A stretch of 64,000 bases of DNA, from NCBI GenBank assembly GCA_946557105.1, contig CAMNSZ010000008.1, positions 52,083 to 116,082 of the forward strand, given 5' to 3'. Below the pieces are notes generated by a model, which had not been told where the DNA came from, did no database searches, and worked only from the letters and a program-made list of their open reading frames with translations. Each line of letters opens with the position of its first letter. Position 1 is the stretch's first letter. The DNA is from an uncultured Lachnospiraceae bacterium. GTDB lineage: Bacteria; Bacillota; Clostridia; Lachnospirales; Lachnospiraceae. This document shows positions 19,486 through 28,691 of the stretch, one piece after another. The translations under genes and the position numbers were made by a program.

Positions 19486-19550
19486 ATGGAAAAGGCCATG
19501 ATTATTTTGACTGCTTTCCCGGAAGAGGCAGGGCAAAATTTCTGGTTATA

Positions 19551-19588
19551 GATAAAGCGGCTCCTTTGTATTTTGGAGCTGCTTTATC
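19551..19588 (+). terminator. Hairpin after the PqqD-like gene
   Basis: GATAAAGC-G-GCTCC pairs with GGAGC-T-GCTTTATC around a T-rich loop. It is followed by only a few T residues, so termination is plausible but not certain. Confidence 0.6.
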
Positions 19589-19615
19589 TATTGTATAGGA
19601 GAAATTCGTCTCTGC

Positions 19616-19660
19616 AAAAAGCGCCGCAAGGATACGAAGCGGCGCTTTTTAATTTATTTT
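19616..19660 (+). terminator. Strong rho-independent terminator
   Basis: AAAAAGCGCCGC (19616-19627) pairs perfectly with GCGGCGCTTTTT (19639-19650), followed by T-rich sequence. It closes the peptide/PqqD region before pth. Confidence 0.88.
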
Positions 19661-19758
19661 CCTTGAGTTTTTCAGAAAAAAATGAGACAATAGGGAACGG
19701 AATCTATATGATTCGTACAGCATGCAAACGTTGTAATAAACGGTGGGAGTGAAGAAAT

Positions 19759-20334
19759 ATGTATATAATTGTCGGCTTGGGGAATCCGGGGAAGCAATAT
19801 GAAAATACGAGGCATAATATTGGCTTTGACGTAATAAACAGATTAGCAAAAGAGGAAGATATTGCCGTTCTGGAAAAGAAGCATAAAGCGATTATCGGCA
19901 AGGGATATGTGGCGGGGCAAAAGTGTATTTTGGCGAAGCCGCATACCTTTATGAATCTGAGCGGAGAGAGCGTGAGAGAATTAATTGACTACTATAAGGT
20001 GGATGAAACGACGCAGTTGATTGTAATATCCGATGATATCAGTCTGGATGTGGGGCTGCTGCGTATTCGTAAAAAAGGCAGTGCCGGCGGGCATAACGGC
20101 TTAAAAAATATTATAGCGCAGCTTGGGCATGAAGGCTTTATCCGAATTAAGATGGGAGTTGGTGAGAAGCCCAAGGGTTATGAGCTTGCGGATTATGTCT
20201 TGGGGCATTTTTCGGCAGAAGAGCGTAAGTGTATGGATGAGGCGGCGGCAAGGGCGGCGGAGGCGATACGTATGATTATCACTGGGAACGCGGATGCCGC
20301 TATGAATGCATATAATAGGAAGAATGCGGAATAA
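19759..20334 (+). CDS. pth: Peptidyl-tRNA hydrolase
   Basis: 191 residues, normal length. Releases peptides from prematurely dropped peptidyl-tRNA. Motifs: YIIVGLGNPGKQYENTRHNI with the catalytic His20, FMNLSGESV, ISDDISLDVG and SAGGHNGLKNI. mfd follows after 23 bases, the common Firmicute order pth-mfd. Confidence 0.97.
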   Translation: MYIIVGLGNPGKQYENTRHNIGFDVINRLAKEEDIAVLEKKHKAIIGKGYVAGQKCILAKPHTFMNLSGESVRELIDYYKVDETTQLIVISDDISLDVGLLRIRKKGSAGGHNGLKNIIAQLGHEGFIRIKMGVGEKPKGYELADYVLGHFSAEERKCMDEAAARAAEAIRMIITGNADAAMNAYNRKNAE

Positions 20335-20357
20335 ATACGGTTATAAGGAGGCGTGCT

Positions 20358-23300
20358 ATGCAGGCATTACTTGCTCCCCTTAAGGAGCTTGCTGAGTATG
20401 ATCAGGTACGGGAGGCGATTATCAAAGGAAAGGCGCCCGTAGCGCTGAGCGGTTGTGTGGATTCTCAGAAGCTGCATATGATTTACGGACTTAGCGATGG
20501 CTTAAAATATAAGGTCATCGTTACTTATAGTGATTTGAAAGCGAAAGAATTGTTTGAGGAATACAAGTTTTATGACAAGAATGTCATGCTGTATCCGGCA
20601 AAGGATTTGATTTTTTTTCAGGCGGATATTCATGGAAATCAATTGACCAGAGAACGTATCCGCACTTTGAGACGAGTGGCGGAGCGCAAGCCCGTGACGA
20701 TTGTCACTACCTTTGCGGCGCTTATGACTCCACAGGTGATGTGGGCCAAGGAGGATGTGATAGAGGCGCATAGAGGGGGCAGCGTGAATGAGTCCGAGCT
20801 TGCAAGGAAGCTTGTGGAGATGGGTTATGAGAAGAGCTATCAGGTGGAGGGTCCGGGACAATTTTCCATACGGGGCGGTATTGTGGACATTTTTGACCTG
20901 ACGGAGGAAAACCCCTATAGAATCGAGCTTTGGGGGGATGAGATAGATTCTATCCGCAGCTTTGATATTTTAAGCCAGCGTTCCATCGAGAAGCTGGAGA
21001 GTATAAGTATTTTTCCGGCGACGGAATTTGTGATGACGAACGAAAGAATACGTCGGGGGCTTGACCGGCTTGAAGCGGAGGCAGAGAAACAGGAAAGGAT
21101 TTTTCGTGATGCCCATAAGCCGGAGGAGGCGCACCGAATCGTTACACAGGTCAGGGAATTAAAGGAGCAGCTTTTAGAGTTCCAAAGTAGAATAAACTTG
21201 GAAGGGTATATACGATATTTTTATGAGGAGACGGTGACATTGCCGGAGTTGCTGCTGAGGCTGGAGAAGGAGAGTACAAGAAGGTGTCTTGGCTTCTTTC
21301 TGGAGGAGCCCGGGCGGATAAAGGAACAGGCGGACGCGGTGGAGCTGGAATTTCGCGAGAGCATGGAGCAGCGTGTGAGGAAGGGATATATCCTGCCGGG
21401 GCAGATGAATATTTTGTATAGCGGCGAGCAGGTGGCGGCAAGGCTTATGCAGGGCAGCATGGTGACGATTGCCACTATGGACACCAGAGTCGGTTTTTTT
21501 AAACCTGAAAAAAGGTTTGACGTTAACGCCAGAAATCTGGCTCCCTATAATAACAGCTTTGAGGCTCTTGTGAAGGATTTGAAAATGTATCGCAAAAAGG
21601 GCTACAGAGTTTTGCTTTTGTCCGGCTCCCGAACCCGTGCAAAACGGCTTGCGGAGGATTTGAGAGATCAGGAGCTTGCGGCGGTCTATACCGAGGATCC
21701 TATGAGGGAGGCGCTTGAGGGGGAGGTTCTCACTTACTATGGACATGTAGGCAAGGGCTTCGAGTATCCCATGCTGAAATTTGTGGTGCTTTCCGAGACG
21801 GATATATTTGGGGCGGAAAAGAAAAAAAAGAAGAAAAAGAAGCTTTATCAGGGGCAGAAGATACGCGATTTCAACGAGCTTAAGGTGGGTGATTTTGTAG
21901 TACACGAGACGCATGGGCTGGGTATTTATCGAGGTATCGAAAAGGTAGAGATGGAGAGGGTCGTCAAGGATTATATTAAGATTGAATATCGTGACGGCGG
22001 AAATTTATATATTCTTGCCACCGGCTTGGATGTGATTCAAAAATATGCCTCTGCTGACGCTGCGAAAACGCCAAAGCTGAACAAGCTGGGAACCAAGGAG
22101 TGGGAGCGCACCAAGACAAAGGTGCGAACGGCGGTGGACGAGGTGGCAAGGGATTTGGTGGAGCTTTATGCCTTAAGGCAGCAGTCACAGGGATATCAGT
22201 TTGGCAAGGACACGGTGTGGCAGCGGGAGTTTGAGGAAATGTTCCCCTTTGAGGAGACGGAGGATCAGCTGGCGGCTATTGCGGATACAAAGGCAGATAT
22301 GGAGAGCGGGAAGATAATGGATCGCTTAATCTGCGGAGACGTGGGATATGGCAAGACGGAGATTGCCATCCGTGCGGCCTTTAAGGCGGTTCAGGAGGGC
22401 AAACAAGTGGTATATCTGGTGCCGACTACCATTTTGGCGCAGCAGCATTATACTACCTTTGTCCAGCGCATGAAGGATTTTCCCGTGCGCGTTGATTTAA
22501 TGAGCCGTTTTCGTACTCCGGGAGAGCAGAAAAAGACTATTAGTGATTTGCAGAAGGGCTTTGTAGACATAGTGATAGGTACGCACAGGGTGCTGTCCGG
22601 CGATGTAAAATTTAAGGATTTGGGGCTTTTGATTATTGATGAGGAGCAGCGCTTCGGGGTGGCGCATAAGGAGAAAATCAAAAGGCTGAAGGAAAATGTG
22701 GATGTGCTTACATTGACTGCAACTCCCATTCCGCGAACCCTGCATATGAGTCTGATAGGGATTAGGGATATGAGTGTATTGGAGGAGGCGCCTAACGACA
22801 GGCTTCCCATTCAGACATATGTGATGGAGTATAACGAGGAAATGGTTCGTGAGGCGATTGTTCGGGAGCTTGCAAGAAGCGGACAGGTATATTATGTGTA
22901 CAATCGTGTTAATAATATAGCCGATATTGCGGCACAGGTGGCAAAGCTGGTGCCGGAAGCGACAGTGGCCTTTGCCCATGGTCAGATGAAGGAGCATGAG
23001 CTGGAACGGATTATGTTTGACTTTATCAACGGCGATATAGATGTGTTGGTATCCACTACCATTATCGAGACGGGGCTTGATATATCAAATGTGAATACCA
23101 TGATTATCCATGACTCCGATAATCTTGGGTTGTCTCAGCTCTATCAGCTGCGGGGACGGGTGGGGCGTTCCAACAGGACTGCCTATGCCTTTCTTATGTA
23201 TAAGAGGGATAAAATGTTAAAAGAGGTGGCAGAGAAGAGATTGGCGGCAATCAAGGAGTTTACCGATCTTGGCAGCGGTTTTAAGATTGCCATGCGAGAT

Positions 23301-23921
23301 TTGGAAATAAGGGGCGCCGGTAATCTGTTGGGCATGAGGCAGCATGGGCACATGGAGGCGGTGGGCTATGATATGTACTGCAAAATGCTTAACGAGGCGG
23401 TCAGAAGCTTAAAGGGAATAAAGGCGATAACGGATTTTACTACGGTAATTGATTTAGATGTGGATGCCTTTATACCTCCCACATATATTGTGAACGAGGT
23501 ACAAAAGCTGGATATTTATAAGCGCATTGCGGGTATTGAGAATGAAAAAGAGCGGGAGGACATGAAGGATGAGCTGTTGGACCGCTTTGGCGAAATACCC
23601 AAATCCGTAGAAAATTTATTGCGTATTGCATTAATCCGCGTAGCGGCACATGGTCTTTATATGACGGAAATAAAGGGGAAGAATGAGCGAATCATTTTTA
23701 CATTCCGTCCTGACGCGCAGATTGACCCCGCGGGGATTCCCCCGTTTCTTAATAAATACGGAAAGACTCTTGCCTTTACCGCATATGGTAATCCGTTTTT
23801 TACTTATAAATATAAAAAGACGGGGCTGGTGGAGACGGATGCGGAGCTTTTGCTCCATATGACGGAGGAGCTTTTGGGGGAGATGAAGACATTGCTGCTC
23901 TCAGGACAGGGCAGTCGGTGA
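20358..23921 (+). CDS. mfd: Transcription-repair coupling factor
   Basis: 1187 residues. Removes stalled RNA polymerase from DNA lesions and recruits UvrA. Order: UvrB-like module (GQFSIRGGIVDIFDL), RNA polymerase interaction domain (FVVHETHGLGIYRGIE), SF2 translocase with Walker A ICGDVGYGKTE and Walker B DEEQRFG, TATPIPRTL and RGRVGRS, then the TRCF C-terminal domain. A run of eight Lys follows ETDIFGAE in the linker before the interaction domain; a basic linker is usual in the family but this pure Lys run is extreme. AAGGAGG precedes the start. Confidence 0.97.
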   Translation: MQALLAPLKELAEYDQVREAIIKGKAPVALSGCVDSQKLHMIYGLSDGLKYKVIVTYSDLKAKELFEEYKFYDKNVMLYPAKDLIFFQADIHGNQLTRERIRTLRRVAERKPVTIVTTFAALMTPQVMWAKEDVIEAHRGGSVNESELARKLVEMGYEKSYQVEGPGQFSIRGGIVDIFDLTEENPYRIELWGDEIDSIRSFDILSQRSIEKLESISIFPATEFVMTNERIRRGLDRLEAEAEKQERIFRDAHKPEEAHRIVTQVRELKEQLLEFQSRINLEGYIRYFYEETVTLPELLLRLEKESTRRCLGFFLEEPGRIKEQADAVELEFRESMEQRVRKGYILPGQMNILYSGEQVAARLMQGSMVTIATMDTRVGFFKPEKRFDVNARNLAPYNNSFEALVKDLKMYRKKGYRVLLLSGSRTRAKRLAEDLRDQELAAVYTEDPMREALEGEVLTYYGHVGKGFEYPMLKFVVLSETDIFGAEKKKKKKKKLYQGQKIRDFNELKVGDFVVHETHGLGIYRGIEKVEMERVVKDYIKIEYRDGGNLYILATGLDVIQKYASADAAKTPKLNKLGTKEWERTKTKVRTAVDEVARDLVELYALRQQSQGYQFGKDTVWQREFEEMFPFEETEDQLAAIADTKADMESGKIMDRLICGDVGYGKTEIAIRAAFKAVQEGKQVVYLVPTTILAQQHYTTFVQRMKDFPVRVDLMSRFRTPGEQKKTISDLQKGFVDIVIGTHRVLSGDVKFKDLGLLIIDEEQRFGVAHKEKIKRLKENVDVLTLTATPIPRTLHMSLIGIRDMSVLEEAPNDRLPIQTYVMEYNEEMVREAIVRELARSGQVYYVYNRVNNIADIAAQVAKLVPEATVAFAHGQMKEHELERIMFDFINGDIDVLVSTTIIETGLDISNVNTMIIHDSDNLGLSQLYQLRGRVGRSNRTAYAFLMYKRDKMLKEVAEKRLAAIKEFTDLGSGFKIAMRDLEIRGAGNLLGMRQHGHMEAVGYDMYCKMLNEAVRSLKGIKAITDFTTVIDLDVDAFIPPTYIVNEVQKLDIYKRIAGIENEKEREDMKDELLDRFGEIPKSVENLLRIALIRVAAHGLYMTEIKGKNERIIFTFRPDAQIDPAGIPPFLNKYGKTLAFTAYGNPFFTYKYKKTGLVETDAELLLHMTEELLGEMKTLLLSGQGSR

Positions 23922-23956
23922 GTATTGATGAAAGTCATGGTATAAGAGGAAAAAGA

Positions 23957-24457
23957 GTGAGCGGAATATTTTTTATTGCGGATACGCATTTTGGAGACGA
24001 TAATATCAGGCGCTATGAGAACCGCCCGTTTCAGACGGTCCGGTTTATGGATGAAGAAATGATTGTCAGATGGAACTATATAGTGACCGAGGAGGACATA
24101 GTGTATGTTTTGGGTGATTTTGGAGCAGCCGGCAGCGAGAAAGAGCTTTTGGAACGGCTAAATGGAGATAAGCTTCTGGTCAAGGGAAATCATGATTTGT
24201 GTACCAACGGTTATTATCGTGCCGCGGGCTTTGAGGAGGTATATGACAAGCCTGTCATATTAGATAATTTTTGGATATTGTCCCATGAACCTATGTATGT
24301 GAATGCCAACATGCCCTATGCCAATATTTTCGGTCATGTTCACAATTCCCCTTTGTACAAGGATTTTAGCGCTCAGCATTATTGTGTATCGGCGGAACGG
24401 ATAGATTATACGCCGATTTCTTTTGATAAGGTGGCTTCGTTGATTAAGGGAGTTTAA
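23957..24457 (+). CDS. Metallophosphoesterase
   Basis: About 166 residues of the calcineurin-like fold. The metal ligands are visible: ADTHFGDDNIRRYENRPF, VLGDFG, VKGNHD, SHEP and the FGHVHN ending. The substrate is unknown; similar small proteins are annotated as phosphoesterases in bacteria and phages. The frame opens at GTG 23918 overlapping the mfd stop, but GTG 23957 has AAGAGG seven bases upstream and starts right at the first beta-strand (MSGIFFIADTH), so it is preferred. Confidence 0.8.
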   Translation: MSGIFFIADTHFGDDNIRRYENRPFQTVRFMDEEMIVRWNYIVTEEDIVYVLGDFGAAGSEKELLERLNGDKLLVKGNHDLCTNGYYRAAGFEEVYDKPVILDNFWILSHEPMYVNANMPYANIFGHVHNSPLYKDFSAQHYCVSAERIDYTPISFDKVASLIKGV

Positions 24458-24527
24458 TGGTACTTAAAAAATGGTATCTTCTTTTCAGAACAAGTAAACG
24501 GACATGTTTTGAAAAGGAGATATTTTT

Positions 24528-24629
24528 ATGAAGGGTTATACAACTGCAAACGGTTATATGGGATATGTGGAGGGCGGCTATATTTTATTTGCCAGCGAGG
24601 AAGAATACAGGGAGTATATGGAGGATTGA
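24528..24629 (+). CDS. Small Tyr/Gly-rich protein, 33 residues
   Basis: MKGYTTANGYMGYVEGGYIL plus FASEEEYREYMED. AAAAGGAGA sits seven bases before the ATG, close to ideal. Six Tyr and five Gly in 33 residues with an acidic tail. It is too short for automated calling but the ribosome site and composition argue for a real gene. No function can be assigned; no membrane segment or signal is evident. Confidence 0.65.
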   Translation: MKGYTTANGYMGYVEGGYILFASEEEYREYMED

Positions 24630-24759
24630 TGATTTTAGGCGATACGCCGTAGCGGCGTTGACAGCGTCTGAGATAGTATATATGGAAAAGATCTTTTGCC
24701 ATATGAAGGGAAGTATGGTAAAATGGGCTTTAATCGAAGGGTAACTAAACGGAGGGTTT

Positions 24760-26265
24760 ATGCGTAAAAATTACGAAAAAATTGCAGCCGGCATTTTACT
24801 GGCAATATTGCTTATCAGCCTGCTTCCCGTGATATATCTGGGGCGTTATAATCATCCTACGGGAGACGATTATTATTACGGTGCGGAAACACATATGGTT
24901 TGGAACGACACAGGAAGCATTGTAAGTACGGTGGCGGAGGCGTTTAGAGGAGTGGCATATGATTATGACACGTGGCAGGGAACCTATTCCGCTATGCTTT
25001 TGATGCGTCTGGCTCCCAATATATTTGGTGAGGACATCTATAAATGGGTTTCTTGTGTCATGCTGACGCTGCTTACGGGAGGGATATTTTTTGTGTTAAA
25101 GCCCGTTGTATGTAATATGCTTGAGGGTTCAAGGCACTTGTGGATTATGACCGCCTCTCTTTTGGCGTTATTATGCGTACAGACGGTGCCTACCCAGTCG
25201 GAAACCTTTTTCTGGTATAACGGGGCTATGTATTATACGGGTTATTTTGCGGTGACATTATTTTTTTTCGGCTGGATTCTTAGATATATTCTTGCGCCGA
25301 AGCTGTTTTACCTCCCATTGTTTATTGCGTCGGCGGTTTTTTTGGCGGGGGGGAATTATGTTTCGCTTTTGCCTTGCCTGCTTTTGATGATATGTCTTAC
25401 GGTGTTTTTGTTTTATAAGCGTAAAACAGGACAGGCATGGGTGGTTGGAGCGACGACGCTTGTAATGCTGATGGGCCTTGCCGTCAGTGCGATGGCGCCG
25501 GGCAATTCGGTACGCCAAAGCGATATGTGGAGAATTCCCGCTTGGAAGGCAATTTTTAAGTCTCTTTTGCAGGGAATTCGTTATACATGGGCATGGGTGC
25601 GGGGTTGGTGGCTTCTGGCGGCAGTGATATTGACGCCTTTTTTTCTGAAAAGTGTTAAGCAAGCTACATGGCGGTTTCGTTATCCGGCATTGGTGCTTGG
25701 ATTTGTGTATGGAATTTTTTGTTCCATGTCCTGCCCGACCTTTTATACCATGAATTCCACAGGTCCGGCGAGGGCGGTGGCAGTAGTTTATTATAGCTTT
25801 ATCTTAGCAACCTTTTTCTGCTATTATTATCTGCTGGGATGGATTTGCAGGAGGGGATTGCCATGGCTGTCAAGACGCAGTGGAGGAAGGACTTCAATTA
25901 CAAAAACAGGATATTTAATTTCCGACAATGCTGTCATATTTGGAAAGGGAAGGCAAGCGGCAATAGTGTCATTTATTGCGGGAGCTCTATTATTTCTGCA
26001 GGCAGCTACAGGACAGCTTGCTTTATGCACCACTGCGAGAGCCGTTGAGGTACTTGTTACCGGTGAGGCGAGGGCATATGACCGGGAATACGGGGAGAGG
26101 CTTCGGCTTTTAAGGGATGAGAGTATTGAGGAGGCGGTCTTAACGCCCTTTGAGAACAGGCCGGATATGCTTTATGTGGGAGATTTGTCTTCCGACCCTG
26201 ATGAGCCTACGAATGTAAAGGTGGCGCAATATTTTGGAAAAAGGGCGGTTTCGGTTGAACGGTAG
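24760..26265 (+). CDS. Polytopic membrane protein, DUF6056/GT-C-like
   Basis: 501 residues with about ten membrane helices. After the first helix comes YLGRYNHPTGDDYYYG, a short outward loop with paired Asp residues, a feature shared by GT-C glycosyltransferases and the DUF6056 family. A C-terminal extracytoplasmic tail (about residues 430-501) has no obvious motif. Likely role: transfer of a sugar from a lipid carrier to a surface polymer, inferred from topology only. It stands alone; the AAACGGAGGG before the ATG is its ribosome site. Confidence 0.65.
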   Translation: MRKNYEKIAAGILLAILLISLLPVIYLGRYNHPTGDDYYYGAETHMVWNDTGSIVSTVAEAFRGVAYDYDTWQGTYSAMLLMRLAPNIFGEDIYKWVSCVMLTLLTGGIFFVLKPVVCNMLEGSRHLWIMTASLLALLCVQTVPTQSETFFWYNGAMYYTGYFAVTLFFFGWILRYILAPKLFYLPLFIASAVFLAGGNYVSLLPCLLLMICLTVFLFYKRKTGQAWVVGATTLVMLMGLAVSAMAPGNSVRQSDMWRIPAWKAIFKSLLQGIRYTWAWVRGWWLLAAVILTPFFLKSVKQATWRFRYPALVLGFVYGIFCSMSCPTFYTMNSTGPARAVAVVYYSFILATFFCYYYLLGWICRRGLPWLSRRSGGRTSITKTGYLISDNAVIFGKGRQAAIVSFIAGALLFLQAATGQLALCTTARAVEVLVTGEARAYDREYGERLRLLRDESIEEAVLTPFENRPDMLYVGDLSSDPDEPTNVKVAQYFGKRAVSVER

Positions 26266-26421
26266 GCCAAAAGACGACACTGCTTTGTTGTGCAAGCTGA
26301 TAATGCGCAGATATGGTTGAATATAAGCTTAACGTAAGGTTGTTTTACAGACATTTCTTCTGTGGATATAATAATGATAACACTTAACAGACCATTTATT
26401 CAAGAAGCAGGAGGAGAAAGT

Positions 26422-27270
26422 ATGAGCAGAACAGAAAGCTTTGGAAGCAGAATTGCGGAATGCAGACAAAACAGGGGTATGACCCAAGAAGATTTGGCCG
26501 GACGAATCGGCGTGACACCACAGGCGTTAAGTAAATGGGAGAGAAATCAAAGCCTTCCCGATATTTCCATATTATCGGATTTATGTTTTACGTTGGGGGT
26601 AAGCGCAGACTATTTGCTGGGAACGGAAAAGCCCCAAATTACCGAAGACGGAAACAAGGAGATTCAAAACGAGATATGGGAGAGGCTCAAAAATTGTTTG
26701 CAGCCCTTAGAGGTGATCTTTGGAAAAGATTTGCTGCCCGTCTTTACGGAAAATGAATATGTAGAAAAGATAGTAATGCAGCGCAAGAGCTTGTCAACGG
26801 AAGGGATACTGATGCCGTTGGTAAGAGTACGCGATGAATTCCGGTTAGAACCAAATGAATTTATGATATTGTCTTATCAAAGGATTTTATATGCGGAAAA
26901 GCTTCCAAATATAGATGAGAAGACATGTGAGTATATTGCGGAAAGGCTTGGGGAGGCGGTTCGGGGAAAATATGCGCAAATTATAAATCCCGATTTGGTG
27001 AAATGTCTGACCGATAATCTACGGATAAAATATCCGGCGCTGGTGGGTGAGACGGTTCCGGAAAGGATTTCTTACGGGATGCTGACGGACGTCATGAAGA
27101 GATTAATGGAACGTGGAAATTCCATGATATATTTGGAAAAGGTAATAGAAATCTTAGGTAACGAGCTTGAGCATTCTCCAAAGCTTTCCGCAAAGGAGAT
27201 GGCGGACAAGGTATCAGATAAGCTCAATATGGAGGAGGATTTCTCGACGGTTATTTCCAAAAGAAAATAA
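26422..27270 (+). CDS. XRE-family transcriptional regulator
   Basis: 282 residues. The N-terminal HTH is clear: FGSRIAECRQNRGMTQEDLA, GRIGVTPQALSKWERNQSLP, ISILSDLCFTLGVSADYLLG. The remaining 200 residues are helical and without a recognised sensor fold. Start ATG 26422 follows AGGAGGAG; the longer frame from 26362 is ignored. A TATAAT at about 26367 is a possible -10. Target unknown. Confidence 0.85.
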   Translation: MSRTESFGSRIAECRQNRGMTQEDLAGRIGVTPQALSKWERNQSLPDISILSDLCFTLGVSADYLLGTEKPQITEDGNKEIQNEIWERLKNCLQPLEVIFGKDLLPVFTENEYVEKIVMQRKSLSTEGILMPLVRVRDEFRLEPNEFMILSYQRILYAEKLPNIDEKTCEYIAERLGEAVRGKYAQIINPDLVKCLTDNLRIKYPALVGETVPERISYGMLTDVMKRLMERGNSMIYLEKVIEILGNELEHSPKLSAKEMADKVSDKLNMEEDFSTVISKRK

Positions 27271-27315
27271 TGATAGGTTAAAAGGGAACCGTAAAAAATT
27301 CTATAAAAAAGGAAA

Positions 27316-27353
27316 TCGCTGTAAGCATTATGCTTACAGCGACTTTTCTTTTT
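27316..27353 (+). terminator. Terminator after the XRE regulator
   Basis: TCGCTGTAAGCA (27316-27327) and TGCTTACAGCGA (27331-27342) form a perfect 12-base stem with a 3-base loop, followed by CTTTTCTTTTT. Confidence 0.92.
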
Positions 27354-27384
27354 GGGGGATTTTACGATCCCTTAGTATTTTTGT

Positions 27385-28434
27385 TTAGTTAGATGGATTT
27401 ATGGATTTCTTGACAGATTCGATAATCTCATCCCGCAACGCATCAATATCCAACTCGTCAAAAATGGAGTCTCTGATGGAATCCATGATATCCCCCTGTA
27501 GAGAATCGACATCCAAATCATTTATGATTTCATTGGTGATGTTTTCTGACAAATTTGACAAGCGTGACATATTTAGAACAGTAGAACCGTTAGGGGGCTG
27601 AACATCGTCACTAGCTTTACTCTTTTTATTGGCCAACTTCTCGGTAGAATACCACTGATTGACCGGCCAGCCATCCTCAAATACAATATTATGGCGTTGG
27701 GGCCTTAGTGCTTCATATGGGTCAACCACATCAGGAAGGTCAGTGTATACGGCAGGCTCCTCGGCTTCCATTAGCGCCATGGGAGCGCGGGAGGCAACAA
27801 ACTGGAATTGCGTATACTTCGCATCCGTTGTGGTAAACGGTATGTCATAATATTCCCAACCGCAATATTTCTTAAGGGGCTTAATGTACCCACGGTTTAA
27901 ACGGAAGCGCAGTCCTTTGTCAAACTCGTCATTGGAGGCGGTGACGTTATAGTCCGTAAACAAAATCTGTAATTGGCAGGTTTCGTCACTTCGGTCGTTT
28001 TCTCCTCCGTTGAGCCAAAACAACAAATGATACTCGGTATTTGGCTCAAGCTCCTGAAAGCCGTTGGTAACATAACTGGTACCGGCATCCCAATTCCATG
28101 AACCTAGAGTTAATATCTCTACCATACTTGGCGCGGAAGCAATAGCCTCGGCAAGCGGGTTATTGATCATGAAACGGTCGCAAATGGTTTTATGACGTCC
28201 ATCGGGATTTTTGCGCCATGTCTTAGGGTTTACTTTAATATAATTTATTTTATCCATCTCTTTGTCCTCCATATTCGCATATGTCGGGCATTGCTTGTAT
28301 AGACGGATTGCATTGTCGGAAACAAACTCAGCCCGACATTTTTTAACAAGTCCTTTAGCTCTTTTAGGATAGGTATAACCAACTACCGTACCCTGTTCGT
28401 CTAAAACGCGTACGTCTTGTCCGTTTTTTTCCAT
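27385..28434 (-). CDS. Hypothetical protein with duplicated C-terminal helix
   Basis: 349 residues, family not recognised. The N-terminus (VLDEQGTVVGYTYPKRAKGL, then VKKCRAEFVSDNAIRL) resembles a short module seen at the start of many Lachnospiraceae proteins. The middle (about 95-215) is beta-rich and reads like a jelly-roll or carbohydrate-binding domain (TEYHLLFWLNGGEND, then CQLQILFTDYN). The C-terminus has two tandem copies of an amphipathic helix, LDVDSLQGDIMDSIRDSI and LDIDALRDEIIESVKKSI. No signal peptide, so presumably cytoplasmic. GGGGAGGAC precedes the start and a good promoter lies at 28508-28536. Confidence 0.7.
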   Translation of the reverse strand: MEKNGQDVRVLDEQGTVVGYTYPKRAKGLVKKCRAEFVSDNAIRLYKQCPTYANMEDKEMDKINYIKVNPKTWRKNPDGRHKTICDRFMINNPLAEAIASAPSMVEILTLGSWNWDAGTSYVTNGFQELEPNTEYHLLFWLNGGENDRSDETCQLQILFTDYNVTASNDEFDKGLRFRLNRGYIKPLKKYCGWEYYDIPFTTTDAKYTQFQFVASRAPMALMEAEEPAVYTDLPDVVDPYEALRPQRHNIVFEDGWPVNQWYSTEKLANKKSKASDDVQPPNGSTVLNMSRLSNLSENITNEIINDLDVDSLQGDIMDSIRDSIFDELDIDALRDEIIESVKKSINPSN

Positions 28435-28507
28435 GGGTGTCCTCCCCGAATAAATTGTTTATGTATCTGCGTTTTTTATTATGGGTGCCTTCCCCCGATA
28501 CACAATT

Positions 28508-28536
28508 ATTCTACAAGATAATACGGGATAAGTCAA
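28508..28536 (-). promoter_or_regulatory. Promoter for the 27385-28434 gene
   Basis: Minus strand: TTGACT (28531-28536), 17-base spacer, TAGAAT (28508-28513). Confidence 0.7.
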
Positions 28537-28612
28537 CACAAAAAACTGCTCTTGGACGGGAAAGGTTTTATTTTCAGGAGTTAGAATTTTATGGAAGACT
28601 AAGGTGCAACGT

Positions 28613-28620
28613 GATATAAT
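28613..28620 (+). promoter_or_regulatory. Extended -10 promoter of the Hsp70 gene
   Basis: TG-A-TATAAT with TATAAT at 28615-28620 and TG directly before; the -35 is weak. No CIRCE-type inverted repeat (heat-shock HrcA operator) was seen in the 257-base gap. Confidence 0.5.
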
Positions 28621-28691
28621 ATATGTTATGTGATATAAAATTTAAGTCGAATGAGAAAGGGTGACCTGGCAAAAGCAAGGGGGGTAAGATT

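Noticed and set aside
16540..19490. Search for agrB/agrD next to the AgrC/AgrA-like genes
   Set aside because: No AgrB-like membrane protease and no peptide with a typical AgrD core was found, so a standard agr locus is not claimed.
21174..21914. Minus-strand 246-codon frame inside mfd
   Set aside because: Antisense shadow with no recognisable domain or ribosome site.
28435..28691. CIRCE heat-shock operator before the Hsp70 gene
   Set aside because: No TTAGCACTC-N9-GAGTGCTAA-like repeat is visible.
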